DNA from: Nocardiopsis prasina DSM 43845
Lineage (GTDB): Bacteria > Actinomycetota > Actinomycetes > Streptosporangiales > Streptosporangiaceae
Assembly: GCF_000341265.1 (NCBI RefSeq)
Contig: NZ_ANAE01000110.1
Location: 115,017 to 179,016 of the forward strand
Reading direction: 5' to 3'
DNA length: 64,000 bases
Part shown: positions 27,225 through 36,599 of the stretch, in pieces
How positions within the stretch are numbered: position 1 is the stretch's first letter
How the letters are laid out: each line of letters starts with the position of its first letter
Translations under genes and position numbers: made by a program
The notes under the pieces: generated by a model
The model's input: the letters and a program-made list of their open reading frames with translations, nothing else
What the model was told of the DNA's origin: nothing
Database searches by the model: none

Positions 27225-28913
27225 ATGGAACAGTCAGTACAAGGGACATCCACCACCCGGGGCTCCTCCCCCGGGACCGCCTCCCCCCAGGACCTCCCGG
27301 CCCCCGCACCACTTCCCGAACCCACACCCGAGTACCCCTCGCGCCCGGTCGTACGGCGGATCATGGTCGGGCTCGTCCTGGCGATGCTCACCTCGATGCT
27401 CACCAACTCGATCATCGGTACGGCGCTGCCCACGATCATGGGCGAGCTCGGCGGACAGGACCGGCTGGCCTGGGTGGCGACCGCCGCCCTGCTGACCATG
27501 ACCGCCTCCACCCCCGTGTGGGGCAAGCTCTCGGACATCTGGGGGCGCAAGCTCCTCTTCCAGATCGCCCTCGGCATCTTCATCGTCGCCTCGCTCGCGG
27601 CGGGATTCGCCCAGGACATCAACTGGCTGATCGCCGCCCGGGCGCTCCAGGGCCTCGGTGTCGGCGGCCTGGCCACGCTGCCCAACATCATCCTCGGCGA
27701 CGTCGTCTCGCCCCGTGAACGCGGTCGCTACAGCGGCCTGATCGGCATGGTCTTCGGTGTCTCCACGGTGCTCGGGCCGCTGGTCGGCGGGTTCCTGGTG
27801 GACAGCCCCCTCGGCTGGCGCTGGTGCTTCCTCATCACCGTGCCGCTCGCGGTCGTGGCCTTCGGCGTCATCCAGTTCATGTTCCGCATGCCGTTCACGC
27901 CGCGCCAGCGGCCCACCGTGGACTGGCTCGGCGCCGGGCTCATCTTCAGCGCCGCCAGCACGGTCATCGTCCTGCTCAGCCTGGGCGGCACACAGATCCC
28001 GTGGAACTCCCCGGCCGCGTACGCCATGGGTGCCGCCGCGGTGCTGCTGACCGTCGCGGCGGTCCTGGTCGAGAGCCGGGCCAAGGAACCGATCATCCCC
28101 ACCCGCCTGTTCCGCGACCGCACGTTCGTGCTGGCCTCGGCGGGCTCCGTCACCGTGGGCATGATGATGTTCGGCCTGATCATCTACATGCCGCAGTACC
28201 TCCAGATGGTGCACGGCATGAGCCCGACCGTCTCCGGGCTGATGACCCTGCCGCTGGTGGCCTCGTTCCTGCTCACCTCGATCGGCTCCGGATTCGCGAT
28301 CAGCGGTTCCGGCCGGTGGAAGGTCTACCCCGTCGTCGGCATGGTGCTCTGCGTGATCGGGTTCACCGTGCTGAGTCTGGCCCAGTTCGACCCGGGGCTG
28401 ACCACGGTGGTCGTGGGACAGATGCTCGTGGGCCTCGGGTTCGGCCTCAACATGCAGATCCTGCTGCTGGCCACCCAGAGTGCGCTGCCGGTAAGGGACA
28501 TGGCCTCCGGGACCGCCTCGGTCACCTTCTTCCGCAACCTGGGCGGGGCCATGGGGGTGGCGGCCTTCGGCGCCGTCATGGTGAGCCGTCTCAACGCCGA
28601 ACTCGCCTCGGCCGCGACCTCCGCGCAGGAGGCCCTGGCCCTGGACACCGCCAACGGCACCGACTCGGGTGCCCGGGAGCTGACGGTGGGGCTGGAGCAG
28701 GCGGCGGAGTCCGCCCAGGGCTCCCCTGAGCTGGTGCACTCGCTGCCCGGCCCCGTCCGCGACGTGGTCGTGGGCGCCTTCGACCACGCCATGCAGGGGG
28801 TGTTCGTGGCCGGAGTTCCCATCGCCGTGCTGGGTCTGGTCGCGGTCTCGTTCATGAAGGGCGTGCCGCTGCGCGGTGGCGGGCCGAAGCGGGCCCCGCG
28901 GGCTCAGAGGTAG
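27225..28913 (+). CDS. MFS drug exporter, DHA2 (EmrB/QacA) family
   Basis: A 562-aa protein with 14 predicted membrane helices. Family motifs: LTSMLTNSIIGTALPTIM (motif D1-like in TM1), GKLSDIWGRKLLF (motif A), ARALQGLGVGGL (motif B) and GMVFGVSTVLGPLVGGFLVD (motif C, drug/H+ antiporters). It would expel lipophilic or antibiotic compounds using the proton gradient. ATG 27225 was chosen as the start; the frame extends upstream without support. Its stop overlaps the convergent GNAT gene by 10 bp. Confidence 0.9.
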   Translation: MEQSVQGTSTTRGSSPGTASPQDLPAPAPLPEPTPEYPSRPVVRRIMVGLVLAMLTSMLTNSIIGTALPTIMGELGGQDRLAWVATAALLTMTASTPVWGKLSDIWGRKLLFQIALGIFIVASLAAGFAQDINWLIAARALQGLGVGGLATLPNIILGDVVSPRERGRYSGLIGMVFGVSTVLGPLVGGFLVDSPLGWRWCFLITVPLAVVAFGVIQFMFRMPFTPRQRPTVDWLGAGLIFSAASTVIVLLSLGGTQIPWNSPAAYAMGAAAVLLTVAAVLVESRAKEPIIPTRLFRDRTFVLASAGSVTVGMMMFGLIIYMPQYLQMVHGMSPTVSGLMTLPLVASFLLTSIGSGFAISGSGRWKVYPVVGMVLCVIGFTVLSLAQFDPGLTTVVVGQMLVGLGFGLNMQILLLATQSALPVRDMASGTASVTFFRNLGGAMGVAAFGAVMVSRLNAELASAATSAQEALALDTANGTDSGARELTVGLEQAAESAQGSPELVHSLPGPVRDVVVGAFDHAMQGVFVAGVPIAVLGLVAVSFMKGVPLRGGGPKRAPRAQR

Positions 28914-29365
28914 CGGCGGAAGCCCGCGGCCGAGGTGTCGAAGCCCAGGGCGGCGTAGAAGAGGTGCGCCCCCTGGCGGCTCTCGTGCGAGAGCAGCTCC
29001 ACCTTGTAGCAGCCCGCGCGCGCGGCACGGTCCAGAGCGTCCTCCATGAGCGCCCGGCCGATGCCCTGGAGCCTGGTGTCGGGGTCGACGACGAGGTTGT
29101 CGACCACCGCCCAGGGCTGGGCGTCGTGGGTCAGGTTGGCCACCGTCAGCAGGTCCAGGGTCCCGATGATCTGGCCCCGGCGCTCCGCCACCAGGACGGT
29201 GCGGTCGGGGTCGTTCTCCATGCGGGTCCAGGCGCGTACGGCGGCGGAGGACATGCGAACATGAGCGCTCTGCGTGTGGGTGGTGTCACCGAGTTCGCGC
29301 AGGAGACGCAGAATCGCACCGAGGTCGGACCGAATGGCCGCGCGGATAATCATGGCTGTCGGCAT
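28904..29365 (-). CDS. GNAT family N-acetyltransferase
   Basis: A 153-aa protein with the GNAT fold: IIRAAIRSDLGAILRLL at the start, TVLVAERRGQIIGTLDLL (beta 4), VVDNLVVDPDTRLQGIGRALMEDAL (acetyl-CoA pyrophosphate loop R-x-x-G-I-G) and VELLSHESRQGAHLFYAALGF. Substrate unknown. There is no good ribosome site; ATG 29365 may be leaderless, or ATG 29353 may be used. It converges on the MFS gene with a 10-bp overlap. Confidence 0.82.
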   Translation of the reverse strand: MPTAMIIRAAIRSDLGAILRLLRELGDTTHTQSAHVRMSSAAVRAWTRMENDPDRTVLVAERRGQIIGTLDLLTVANLTHDAQPWAVVDNLVVDPDTRLQGIGRALMEDALDRAARAGCYKVELLSHESRQGAHLFYAALGFDTSAAGFRRYL

Positions 29366-29423
29366 CGTAGCCGACGGCCTGCGACAAGGCGGACGTCACC
29401 CTACAACTCACCACAAAACACCA

Positions 29424-29449
29424 AGGGCGGGACCGGCCGGTCCCGCCCT
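29424..29449. terminator. 26-bp perfect palindrome, terminator of the DivIVA-like gene
   Basis: agggcgggaccgg (29424-29436) is followed directly by its reverse complement (29437-29449), with further pairing outside after one bulged base. It lies 48 bp after the minus-strand stop at 29497. Confidence 0.7.
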
Positions 29450-29496
29450 GGTGACACACCTGACGACGCCGGTGCGGAGCCCGGTACGGCGCCGCG

Positions 29497-30726
29497 TCAG
29501 GGCTTGCGGATGACCCGCACGCCCTCGTCGTTCGCGGGCGGGTGCTGCTGTCCGCCCTCGGGGCGACGGTACACGCCGGTGATACCCGGGTCACCCCCGG
29601 CCTCCTCGGCGGGCGGAGCCGACGGCGCCTGCTGCGGGCCGCTCGGCTGCTGGTGCGCCTGCTGCCCCGGGGCCGGGGCGTCGAAGCGGGCACCCTGCGG
29701 GGGCTGCGGGGCGGCGACCCTGGGCTCGCCGCCCTTGCCCTCGTCACGCCTCGGTCCCTGCTGGACCTCCGGTTCGGGAGACTCCTGCTGTCCCTGCTCG
29801 GGCTTGGGCAGCGGCTGGATGCGCACGGTGGCGTGGTCCGGCTCCTGCTGGAGCGGGGGAAGCTTGGTGGTGGCCTCCTCCTTCTTCTCCGGCTGGGCGG
29901 GCCTGGGGGCTTCGGGAGCCTTGGGAGCCTCGGCGGCCTTGGCCTCCGGAGCCTTGGCCTCGGGTGCCCTGTTCTCCGGCTTGACCGCGGGCTTGGGCCG
30001 CACCGGGTTCTGCGGGCCCGAGTTCGGCTGACCCTTGGGGGCCTCGGCCGGAGCGGGGGCCGTCTCCTCGCGGGACAGCCCCGTCTCCAGGGCACCGGCC
30101 TTGTCCTCGGCCGCGACCAGGTCGGCCAGCGTGGAGTGCATGTCCTTCAGGCGGCGCAGCGCCTCGGCGTGCGTGGCCGTCAGCGTGGCCAGACGACGGT
30201 CGGCCGTGTCGTGGATCTTCTTGGCGCGGGCCTCGGCCTCGCTCAGGCGGCGGTCACCCTCCTGCTTGGCCTGCTCACGGAGCTGGTCGGCCTCCTTCTT
30301 GGCACCGCCGACCATCTCGTTGGCCTCGGAACGCGCGGAGGAGACGATCCGCTCGGCGTGCTCCTCAGCGTCCTTGCGGTGCTTGGCGACCTCCTCCTGG
30401 GCCTTCTTCTGGGCCTCCTTCACCTCGGACTCGACCCGGGAGCGACGCTCCTTGGCCTCTTCCTCGGCGATGCGGAGGATCTCCGCCATGCGCTCGCTGA
30501 TCTGCTCGTGCTCAGGCTTGACCTGGGCCTTCTCGCGGGCGATCGCGAGGTCGCGCTTGTACTGCTCCAGTTCGTCGTCCATGCGCTGGAGGCGCTCACG
30601 GAGATCCTTGAACTGGTTGTCCATTCGGACGTAGTAGTCGTCGACGTGCGCCTTGTCGTAGCCGCCCTTGCGCACCGTCGGAAAACGGTCTTGTTGCAGT
30701 CCGCCGCCCGGCAACATATCGCTCAT
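29497..30726 (-). CDS. DivIVA-domain coiled-coil protein
   Basis: A 409-aa protein. The N-terminal DivIVA-like motif FPTVRKGGYDKAHVDDYYVRM (about 15-35) precedes a long coiled coil (about 36-215) rich in Glu/Lys/Ala/Arg heptads. The rest is a Pro/Gln/Ala-rich disordered tail ending in RRPEGG...VRVIRKP. Proteins of this kind act at cell poles and in polar growth or cytoskeletal organisation in actinomycetes (FilP/Scy/DivIVA group). It is longer at the C-terminus than DivIVA itself. It diverges from a gamma-carbonic anhydrase gene. Confidence 0.8.
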   Translation of the reverse strand: MSDMLPGGGLQQDRFPTVRKGGYDKAHVDDYYVRMDNQFKDLRERLQRMDDELEQYKRDLAIAREKAQVKPEHEQISERMAEILRIAEEEAKERRSRVESEVKEAQKKAQEEVAKHRKDAEEHAERIVSSARSEANEMVGGAKKEADQLREQAKQEGDRRLSEAEARAKKIHDTADRRLATLTATHAEALRRLKDMHSTLADLVAAEDKAGALETGLSREETAPAPAEAPKGQPNSGPQNPVRPKPAVKPENRAPEAKAPEAKAAEAPKAPEAPRPAQPEKKEEATTKLPPLQQEPDHATVRIQPLPKPEQGQQESPEPEVQQGPRRDEGKGGEPRVAAPQPPQGARFDAPAPGQQAHQQPSGPQQAPSAPPAEEAGGDPGITGVYRRPEGGQQHPPANDEGVRVIRKP

Positions 30727-31102
30727 GTGCCTTTCATGTCCTTAACACCGTTGCTGCGCGTCGCAGGTGGTGAGAGATGGTGAGAGTTGCCCCGTACCCA
30801 TGTGTCGTCGAAGCACCCGTCGAACCGTTCGGTCTGGTTCGCCCGCGGATGTCCGTTGTCGAGCTCCGGCTCGGCACGATGAGGGGCACCGGCCGAGAGC
30901 GGAGCGTGAAGCCGTGGACACCGTCCAAACGACCAAGGTAGACACGCGCTGCGCCGAGGCGTCAAGAGCCCCGGCGCGTACATCGCCGTGCGGACCCTGG
31001 TCACGTTCTTACTAAGGTATGCGCGATCATCCCCGTACGGGGGCGTAGCGGTCAACTTCCTGCCCTCTCGCCCCAGGGGACATAAAGCGAGAGGACCCAC
31101 GC
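30727..31102. other. Intergenic region between DivIVA-like and gamma-carbonic anhydrase genes
   Basis: These 376 bp separate divergent starts. I see no convincing small gene and no strong palindrome. Promoters for both directions must lie here, but no clear hexamer pair stands out. Confidence 0.5.
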
Positions 31103-31666
31103 ATGGACAGCGAGACGGACGGATTCGGCATGGAGCCGCGCCCGGGCGCGAGGATCGGCGGGGCGCCCTTCGGCGAGCCGGAGATCCATCCCACAGCCTG
31201 GATCGCCCCGGGTGCGGTGGTGGTGGGACGCGTCCGTCTGGGCGCCGAGAGCAGCGTCTGGTACGGATCGGTCCTGCGCGCGGACACCGAGGACATCGTG
31301 GTCGGCGATCGGGTCAACATCCAGGACCAGTGCGGCCTCCACTCCGACCCGGGACAGCCCGCCGTCCTGCATGACGACGTGAGCCTGGGGCACAAGGCGA
31401 TGGTGCACGGCGCCATCGTCGAGGAGGGTGCGCTCATCGGCATCGGCGCGATCGTCCTGGGCGGGGCGAGGGTCGGCCGGGGCGCGCTGGTGGCGGCGGG
31501 TTCGCTGGTCGCCCCGGGCAAGGTCGTTCCCCCGAACACCCTGTGGGCCGGGCTCCCCGGCAAGGTCGTCCGGGAGCTGAACGACGACGACCGCCTCGTG
31601 CTGGAGCACACCCCCACCGCCTACGCCGCCTACGCCGTGCAGCACCAGGACGTCGTCTGGCGCTGA
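31103..31666 (+). CDS. Gamma-class carbonic anhydrase family protein (left-handed beta-helix)
   Basis: A 187-aa left-handed beta-helix with hexapeptide turns (IAPGAVVVG, IGIGAIVLGG, VAAGSLVAPG). The metal His are visible: His80 in GLHSDPG, and His97 and His102 in LGHKAMVHG. RAD (60-62) and N-x-QD (72-75) match the gamma-CA core. Family members hydrate CO2 or have lost activity (PaaY, CaiE, YrdA types). The ribosome site GAGAGGA precedes ATG 31103. Followed by a hairpin. Confidence 0.85.
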   Translation: MDSETDGFGMEPRPGARIGGAPFGEPEIHPTAWIAPGAVVVGRVRLGAESSVWYGSVLRADTEDIVVGDRVNIQDQCGLHSDPGQPAVLHDDVSLGHKAMVHGAIVEEGALIGIGAIVLGGARVGRGALVAAGSLVAPGKVVPPNTLWAGLPGKVVRELNDDDRLVLEHTPTAYAAYAVQHQDVVWR

Positions 31667-31683
31667 TTCCTCCGGACGCGGCG

Positions 31684-31719
31684 GAGCCCGGTGCGCGGAG
31701 GGAGCCGCGTACCGGGCTC
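31684..31719. terminator. Hairpin after the gamma-carbonic anhydrase gene
   Basis: gagcccggtgcgcgg pairs with ccgcgtaccgggctc (one G-U pair) around a short loop, 17 bp after the stop. A typical factor-assisted or high-GC intrinsic terminator. Confidence 0.65.
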
Positions 31720-31957
31720 GGGCGTGCGGAGATGAGCCTTTCGGACGAGGCTCCTCGCCCGTGGACCGGGTTCGGGGAGGAGAAGAGCCCGCGAGCCGGG
31801 GGAGCGGTCCTCGAAGCCTCTGTCCTGTCCTCCCGGGTCCTCGGACGACGCCCCCCAACACCGCGCACCGACGTCTTGGGGGCGACTGGACCTGTGGCTC
31901 CCCCGCCGTCGGAACGGCGGACGGTGCCCGGCCGACCGTGACTCGCCTGGGTGAGAT

Positions 31958-31988
31958 CCCACATCCCCTCTCCCCAAGGGGATGTGGG
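31958..31988. terminator. 12-bp hairpin in the gap before the 32169 gene
   Basis: cccacatcccct (31958-31969) and aggggatgtggg (31977-31988) pair perfectly with loop ctcccca. It lies about 290 bp past the gamma-CA gene and 180 bp before the next start. The rest of this 500-bp gap shows no credible gene. Confidence 0.5.
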
Positions 31989-32168
31989 GCACTGGCTAAC
32001 CCGGATGATCCCGGTACTGGCCCACAAGAGTCATGCGCTCCGGGGTCCCGCGGCCGTAGCCTGGTAGTCCTCTCTCCTTGTGGGATCGGTTCCGTCGCGC
32101 CGCGCCCGCATCGCCCCGGCGCACGGGGTTGCCGTCCTGTCCTGCGACACCGGTGCCCCGGGAGGTGA

Positions 32169-32690
32169 GTGGTGGTGAACCGCCTGGGAGCGAACGGGCT
32201 GAGTGTGTGCGACCGGCTCCACGACCACGTCGCGCTCGACGAGATCGAGCTGTACGCCGAGGTCCTCATCGCGGTGGCCGACACCGACCACAGGCTCAGT
32301 CCAGCCGAGATCGACCGGGCACTGGGCCTGACCGGGCGCTACCTGGTCGGCGACCAGCCCGGCGGAGACGGTGTCCGGGAGGCCGACACCGCCGAGAAAC
32401 CACCGGTCTCGCCGACCGAAACCAGCGCGTCGGACGAGGGTGTCCGGCACGCCGCACCCGGCCCCACCGGCACTCCCGTCAGGAGGAAACGGCCGCGTCG
32501 CGGAGCCGTTCCCGAGCAGCCGTCCGAGGTCAGGTACGCCAGTCCGGTGCCCCCGGCCCGTGACGGCCATCGCCCGCCCACCTTCGTCGTGCCGGTCCAG
32601 GGCGGCGTCCAGGGCGGTTCCTCGGCATCGCATCCGCTGTGTGACGTGGTCCTGCCGCACTTCGTCCCCTGGCGGGCCTGGCACCTCTGA
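32169..32690 (+). CDS. Hypothetical protein with short helical N-terminal domain
   Basis: A 173-aa protein. Three consecutive GTG codons (32169, 32172, 32175) follow GGGAGGTGA; any may be the start. Residues 1-60 are helical (LDEIELYAEVLIAVADTDHRLSPAEIDRALGL) and recall small DNA- or partner-binding modules of actinomycete regulators. The rest is Pro/Arg/Ser-rich and disordered, ending in VVLPHFVPWRAWHL. I do not recognise a family. Codon use is normal for the region. Confidence 0.6.
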   Translation: MVVNRLGANGLSVCDRLHDHVALDEIELYAEVLIAVADTDHRLSPAEIDRALGLTGRYLVGDQPGGDGVREADTAEKPPVSPTETSASDEGVRHAAPGPTGTPVRRKRPRRGAVPEQPSEVRYASPVPPARDGHRPPTFVVPVQGGVQGGSSASHPLCDVVLPHFVPWRAWHL

Positions 32691-32850
32691 GGTCACACCC
32701 GCCCCCACAGCCTCCGTTTCGGAAACAGAATCATCCGAAATCGGCCTGATCCGGCCACGTTCGTCCCGCTCCGCGCCGACTCGTACTGGGTACTGCTCCT
32801 TCAGGGCCCCTCAGCCCACAGAACGGCCAGCAGCCCCTTCAGGAGCCGAG

Positions 32851-33603
32851 ATGCACGCAGGACCCGACAGGCCGGAACGCGAGGTGGAGCGCCCGGACTC
32901 ACGCGCCCCCGCCGACCGTCATCCCCGCCGCGTGAGCGAACCCGACAACGCGCGCCGCGTCACCCTCACTGTCGCCCTCGTGGTGACCTTCCTTTTCCTC
33001 CTGGTCACGGCCGGAGGCATCGGCTGGTTCCTGGCCAACGGCACCGGGAACGGGACGGGACCCGGGGAGGACACCGCCTCGGACGGCACCGCCGGGGAGA
33101 CGGAGCCGCCCACGGGCTCCGGGCCTCCGCCCGGCGACGAGGGCACCGTCACCGACTCCAGGGCGGGGCTCGCCTACCTCCTGCCCGGCGAGGGGTGGGC
33201 CCGGCTCGGCGACGACCAGGTTCCGGCGGAGTACTCCTCGTACACGGTGTACGGCTCCGAGGACGATCCGGACGCCATCATCGTCACCGGCACCGAGGAT
33301 CTCGGCCCCCTGGAGCCCATCGCGGCCACCGGCCTGTCCCTGGCCACGGAGATGGTCGGTGAGCTGGTCACCGGGGGCGCGGACCTACGCATCGAGCCCT
33401 CCGGGGAGACCACCCTGGACGACCGCCCCGCCTTCGGCGCCACCCTGGGCGACGCCTCCGACGAGGACGGCGGCTACGGTCGGTTCCTGGTGGTCCAGGT
33501 GACCGACGACCGGGGCGCGTTCATGCTCGGCCTCAACACCAGCGGCGGCGAGGACGCCACAGCCGGGATCGACACGGCCTTCGACTCCCTGGGCACCGTC
33601 TGA
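32851..33603 (+). CDS. Membrane-anchored extracellular protein of unknown function
   Basis: A 250-aa protein. ATG 32851 follows AGGAG. The N-terminal 35 residues are cytoplasmic and Arg/Pro-rich. One transmembrane helix (VTLTVALVVTFLFLLVTAGGIGWFL, about 42-62) is followed by a Gly/Thr/Glu linker and an extracellular alpha/beta domain (GLAYLLPGEGWARLGD...YVVYG-like strands, VVQVTDDRGAFMLGLNT). The topology resembles actinobacterial DUF-type lipoprotein-like receptors. The domain pattern (LPxGW start, VTGTE core) is common beside two-component and T7SS loci but is uncharacterised. Confidence 0.65.
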   Translation: MHAGPDRPEREVERPDSRAPADRHPRRVSEPDNARRVTLTVALVVTFLFLLVTAGGIGWFLANGTGNGTGPGEDTASDGTAGETEPPTGSGPPPGDEGTVTDSRAGLAYLLPGEGWARLGDDQVPAEYSSYTVYGSEDDPDAIIVTGTEDLGPLEPIAATGLSLATEMVGELVTGGADLRIEPSGETTLDDRPAFGATLGDASDEDGGYGRFLVVQVTDDRGAFMLGLNTSGGEDATAGIDTAFDSLGTV

Positions 33604-33743
33604 GCACTCCCCCGCAAGGCCCCCCGGACGTTCCGCGGTGCCCCGGTCCAGGGCGCCGCGGGACAGGGAGGCCCTCGGACAAGCCGCCCGTGACCCGGCA
33701 CGCGGCTCCGCACGCGGTCCCCGGAGCACCGTTCGAGGGTCGG

Positions 33744-36434
33744 TCAGAACGGGATCACCGCGCGGAGCAGGAAGCCGCCGTCCCTGGTCCTGGCCCGGGA
33801 CAGGGTTCCCCCAGCCAGGGCGACCCGCTCGGAGAGGCCCGCCAGTCCGTTGCCGTCGCTGCCCCCGGGCGTCCGCGCCCTCGCGCTGTCGTTGTGCACC
33901 TCCACGACCAGGCCCCTCGACACGTTCGCGCCGTCCCTGGTGAGCCGGAAGCTGATCTGGCATTCTCGCGCGTCACTGTGCCGCAGGACGTTCGTGGCGC
34001 CCTCGCGGACCACCCAGGCGGCCAGCCCGGCGACCTCCGACGGGAGTTCCAGGCCCTCCAGGCCGGTGACCACGGTCCGCGTTCCACCCGAGTCCAGGAC
34101 GGCGCCGACCGCCGCCACCTCCCCCTCCAGGTCAGCCTCCCGGTCACCGCTCACCGCGGACCTCATCTGCTGGAGCGCCTGCCCCGCCAGCCCCTGGACC
34201 TCGGCAATCTCGGTGAGGGCCCGGTCCGGGGCCCGGTCCACGAGCCGCCCGGCCAGCTGCGCCTTGACCGCCAGCGCGGAGAGGCTGTGGCCCAGCAGGT
34301 CGTGCATGTCCCGCGCGAAGCGGAGCCGTTCCTGGGTCACCGCGAGCTGGGCGCGGGCCCGCTGTCCGGCGACCGCCTCGCGGCTGATGTCCCAGAGCCA
34401 GATCGTGCCGAAGGTGCTGAAGAGGAAGGTCAGGGCCACGATCACCGCCAGCAGCCAGACCAGTCCGTAGACGAGGGGGTTGAATCCGTTCGGTTCGAGG
34501 ACCGCGGAGAAGGTCGGGATCAGTGGCAGCGGCGCGAACAACAACAGGACGGTGACCACCACGCCGGGCCAACGCGTGGTGAAGAGGATTCCGGTCCCCC
34601 ACCAGGCGCCCATCATGATCAGCGCCACGGCTGGGTTGTTCAGGAACACCGCGCCCATCAGGAGCAGCACCACGGAGAGCCAGAACAGGCCCGGACTGGG
34701 TCTGCGGTTACCATCCAGCCGCTCCCGGAGCAGGCGGATGAGCAGACCCGCGACCACCACGGTGAGCAGCGTGCCGACCACCGAGGACCAGAGCGGAAGA
34801 CGGTACTCGGCGCTGCCGACGAGATCCATGAGGGCCAGCACCACGAGCAGCAGGCTGTTGAAACCGATCAGAGCCATGATGATCCGCCGGGAGAGACGGA
34901 CCCGCCGGTCGTTGGCCAGGTCGTTGAGCAGTTCCGTGTCGGCTTCCTGCGGTGTCGTCTCCTCGGAGGGCTCGGGCGCGACCAGGGCCGTCGCGGGCAC
35001 GGGGCCGCTCGGCGCCGGATACGCCCCGTTCTCGCTCGCCCCGTTCTCGCCCGCCCCGGCCAGCGCGGGTGCCGGGCCATCCGCCAAGGGAAGGGTGGCC
35101 CGCAGCAGAAAGCCGCCGTCGTCCGTCCGGGTCGCCTCCAGCGTGCCGCCGCCACCGGCGATCCGCTCGGCCAGACCTGCCAGACCGCTGTCGGACCCCA
35201 CCCCGGACGGGGCACCCTCCCGGGCCCGGTCGTTCCTCAGCTCCACGACCAGTTCGCCGAGGCCGGGAGCGGACCCCGGCTCCTCCGTGAAGGCGATCCG
35301 GCAGTTCTGGGCGCGGCTGTGCCGCAGGACGTTGGTTCCGCCCTCCCGCACCACCCAGGCGGCCAGGGCCGCCGTGTCCGCCGGCGGGTTCAGGCCCGTC
35401 AGTCCGGTGACGGCGGTGACGGTCCCGTTGGCCTCCAGGACCGCGCGGACCGAGTTCACCTCCGCGTCGAGGTCGATGTCCCGGTACCCCCGGACCACCG
35501 AGCGCACCTGTCTCAGCGTGGTCCGCGCCAGTTCGTGGACCTGGCCGATCTCCCGCTCGGCCGCCTCCGGGTCGGTCCGCACGTGCCGTCCCGCCTGACC
35601 GGCGCCGATGCGCAGCGCGTCGAGCCGGTGCCACAGCAGCTCACGGATCTGGTTGGTGAAGCGGAGCCGTTCCCCGTCCACCGCCAGCTGGGCGCGGGCC
35701 TGCTGGCCCTCGGTCACCCGCCGGATGCCGTCCCACAGCCAGATCGTGTAGAGACAGCCGATCCACAGGAAGCCCGCCCAGAAGAGCATGATCAGGCCGT
35801 GCCCCGCCAGACTGCCGAGGATCCCCAGGGGGCCGCCGAGACCGCCCGGTCCGGGCAACAGCGCTGTCCGCATCGGCGTGACCAGCGCGTTCACCACCGT
35901 CACGGCGATCCCGCCACCCGTGAGGTACAACAGCTCGCGCCGGGAGGACAGGAAGGCGAGCAGCACCCAGGCCGAGGCGGCTATCCCGAGGACGCTCGGG
36001 GTGTGCCAGAGGAACAGGAACACGACCAGGAGCAGGGCGACGGTGCTCCGGTACAGGATCCGGTTCGGTCGGACTCTGCCGTCCAACCGCTCCCGGATCA
36101 TGCGGAACATCGCCAGGGCGCACAGGACCGAGGCAACGAACAGTGCGACCGTGCGGACCACGGCGAGCCCGAGGACGTAGTCAGGCTGGCCGTCGAGGAC
36201 GCCCCCGGCGTAGGGGAGGTCCACCAGGAGCCCGGTCCCGGCCCAGAAGGGAACCAGGAACGGGAACGCCGCCATGCTGTACAGGCAGTACAGTCGCGCC
36301 CGCCGGATCCTGCGCGCGAAACCCGCGCTCATCCCCGGTGGCGCGGGCGTCTCGGCGCCCCGGCCCGCCGGAGCCGTGGCACCACCGTTCTCCGGCGCCG
36401 CCACGGACGCCGCGCGCCCGCCCTGCTCCCCCAC
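33744..36434 (-). CDS. Fused double DesK-type sensor histidine kinase, first half degenerate
   Basis: About 896 aa with two complete DesK-like units in tandem. Each has several membrane helices, a HisKA_3 dimerisation region and a HATPase domain. The second unit has an intact H-box DMHDLLGHSL (His711) plus VREGATNVLRHS and GLAGLSERV. In the first unit the H-box reads QIRELLWHRL, so Arg264 replaces the phospho-acceptor His, while its N-box (VREGGTNVLRHS) and GLAGLAERI remain. GTG 36434 was chosen for its GGGAGGCGGAC site; 36467 is an alternative. It follows ABC-2 transporter genes but no response regulator is encoded nearby. Confidence 0.85.
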   Translation of the reverse strand: MGEQGGRAASVAAPENGGATAPAGRGAETPAPPGMSAGFARRIRRARLYCLYSMAAFPFLVPFWAGTGLLVDLPYAGGVLDGQPDYVLGLAVVRTVALFVASVLCALAMFRMIRERLDGRVRPNRILYRSTVALLLVVFLFLWHTPSVLGIAASAWVLLAFLSSRRELLYLTGGGIAVTVVNALVTPMRTALLPGPGGLGGPLGILGSLAGHGLIMLFWAGFLWIGCLYTIWLWDGIRRVTEGQQARAQLAVDGERLRFTNQIRELLWHRLDALRIGAGQAGRHVRTDPEAAEREIGQVHELARTTLRQVRSVVRGYRDIDLDAEVNSVRAVLEANGTVTAVTGLTGLNPPADTAALAAWVVREGGTNVLRHSRAQNCRIAFTEEPGSAPGLGELVVELRNDRAREGAPSGVGSDSGLAGLAERIAGGGGTLEATRTDDGGFLLRATLPLADGPAPALAGAGENGASENGAYPAPSGPVPATALVAPEPSEETTPQEADTELLNDLANDRRVRLSRRIIMALIGFNSLLLVVLALMDLVGSAEYRLPLWSSVVGTLLTVVVAGLLIRLLRERLDGNRRPSPGLFWLSVVLLLMGAVFLNNPAVALIMMGAWWGTGILFTTRWPGVVVTVLLLFAPLPLIPTFSAVLEPNGFNPLVYGLVWLLAVIVALTFLFSTFGTIWLWDISREAVAGQRARAQLAVTQERLRFARDMHDLLGHSLSALAVKAQLAGRLVDRAPDRALTEIAEVQGLAGQALQQMRSAVSGDREADLEGEVAAVGAVLDSGGTRTVVTGLEGLELPSEVAGLAAWVVREGATNVLRHSDARECQISFRLTRDGANVSRGLVVEVHNDSARARTPGGSDGNGLAGLSERVALAGGTLSRARTRDGGFLLRAVIPF

Positions 36435-36599
36435 GTCCGCCTCCCGCTTTCCCCCGGCGCTTTTCACCGGACTCCAACGTAAGGGCGGAGCACCCCTCCA
36501 CGACCGTTGTCCACAGGTCGGATCTCCTCCGGGCCCCATGCGCGGCGGAGCCGGGTGGCCCCGTCCCGGCCTCCCGACTCCGCCCCCTCGACCCGCTGC

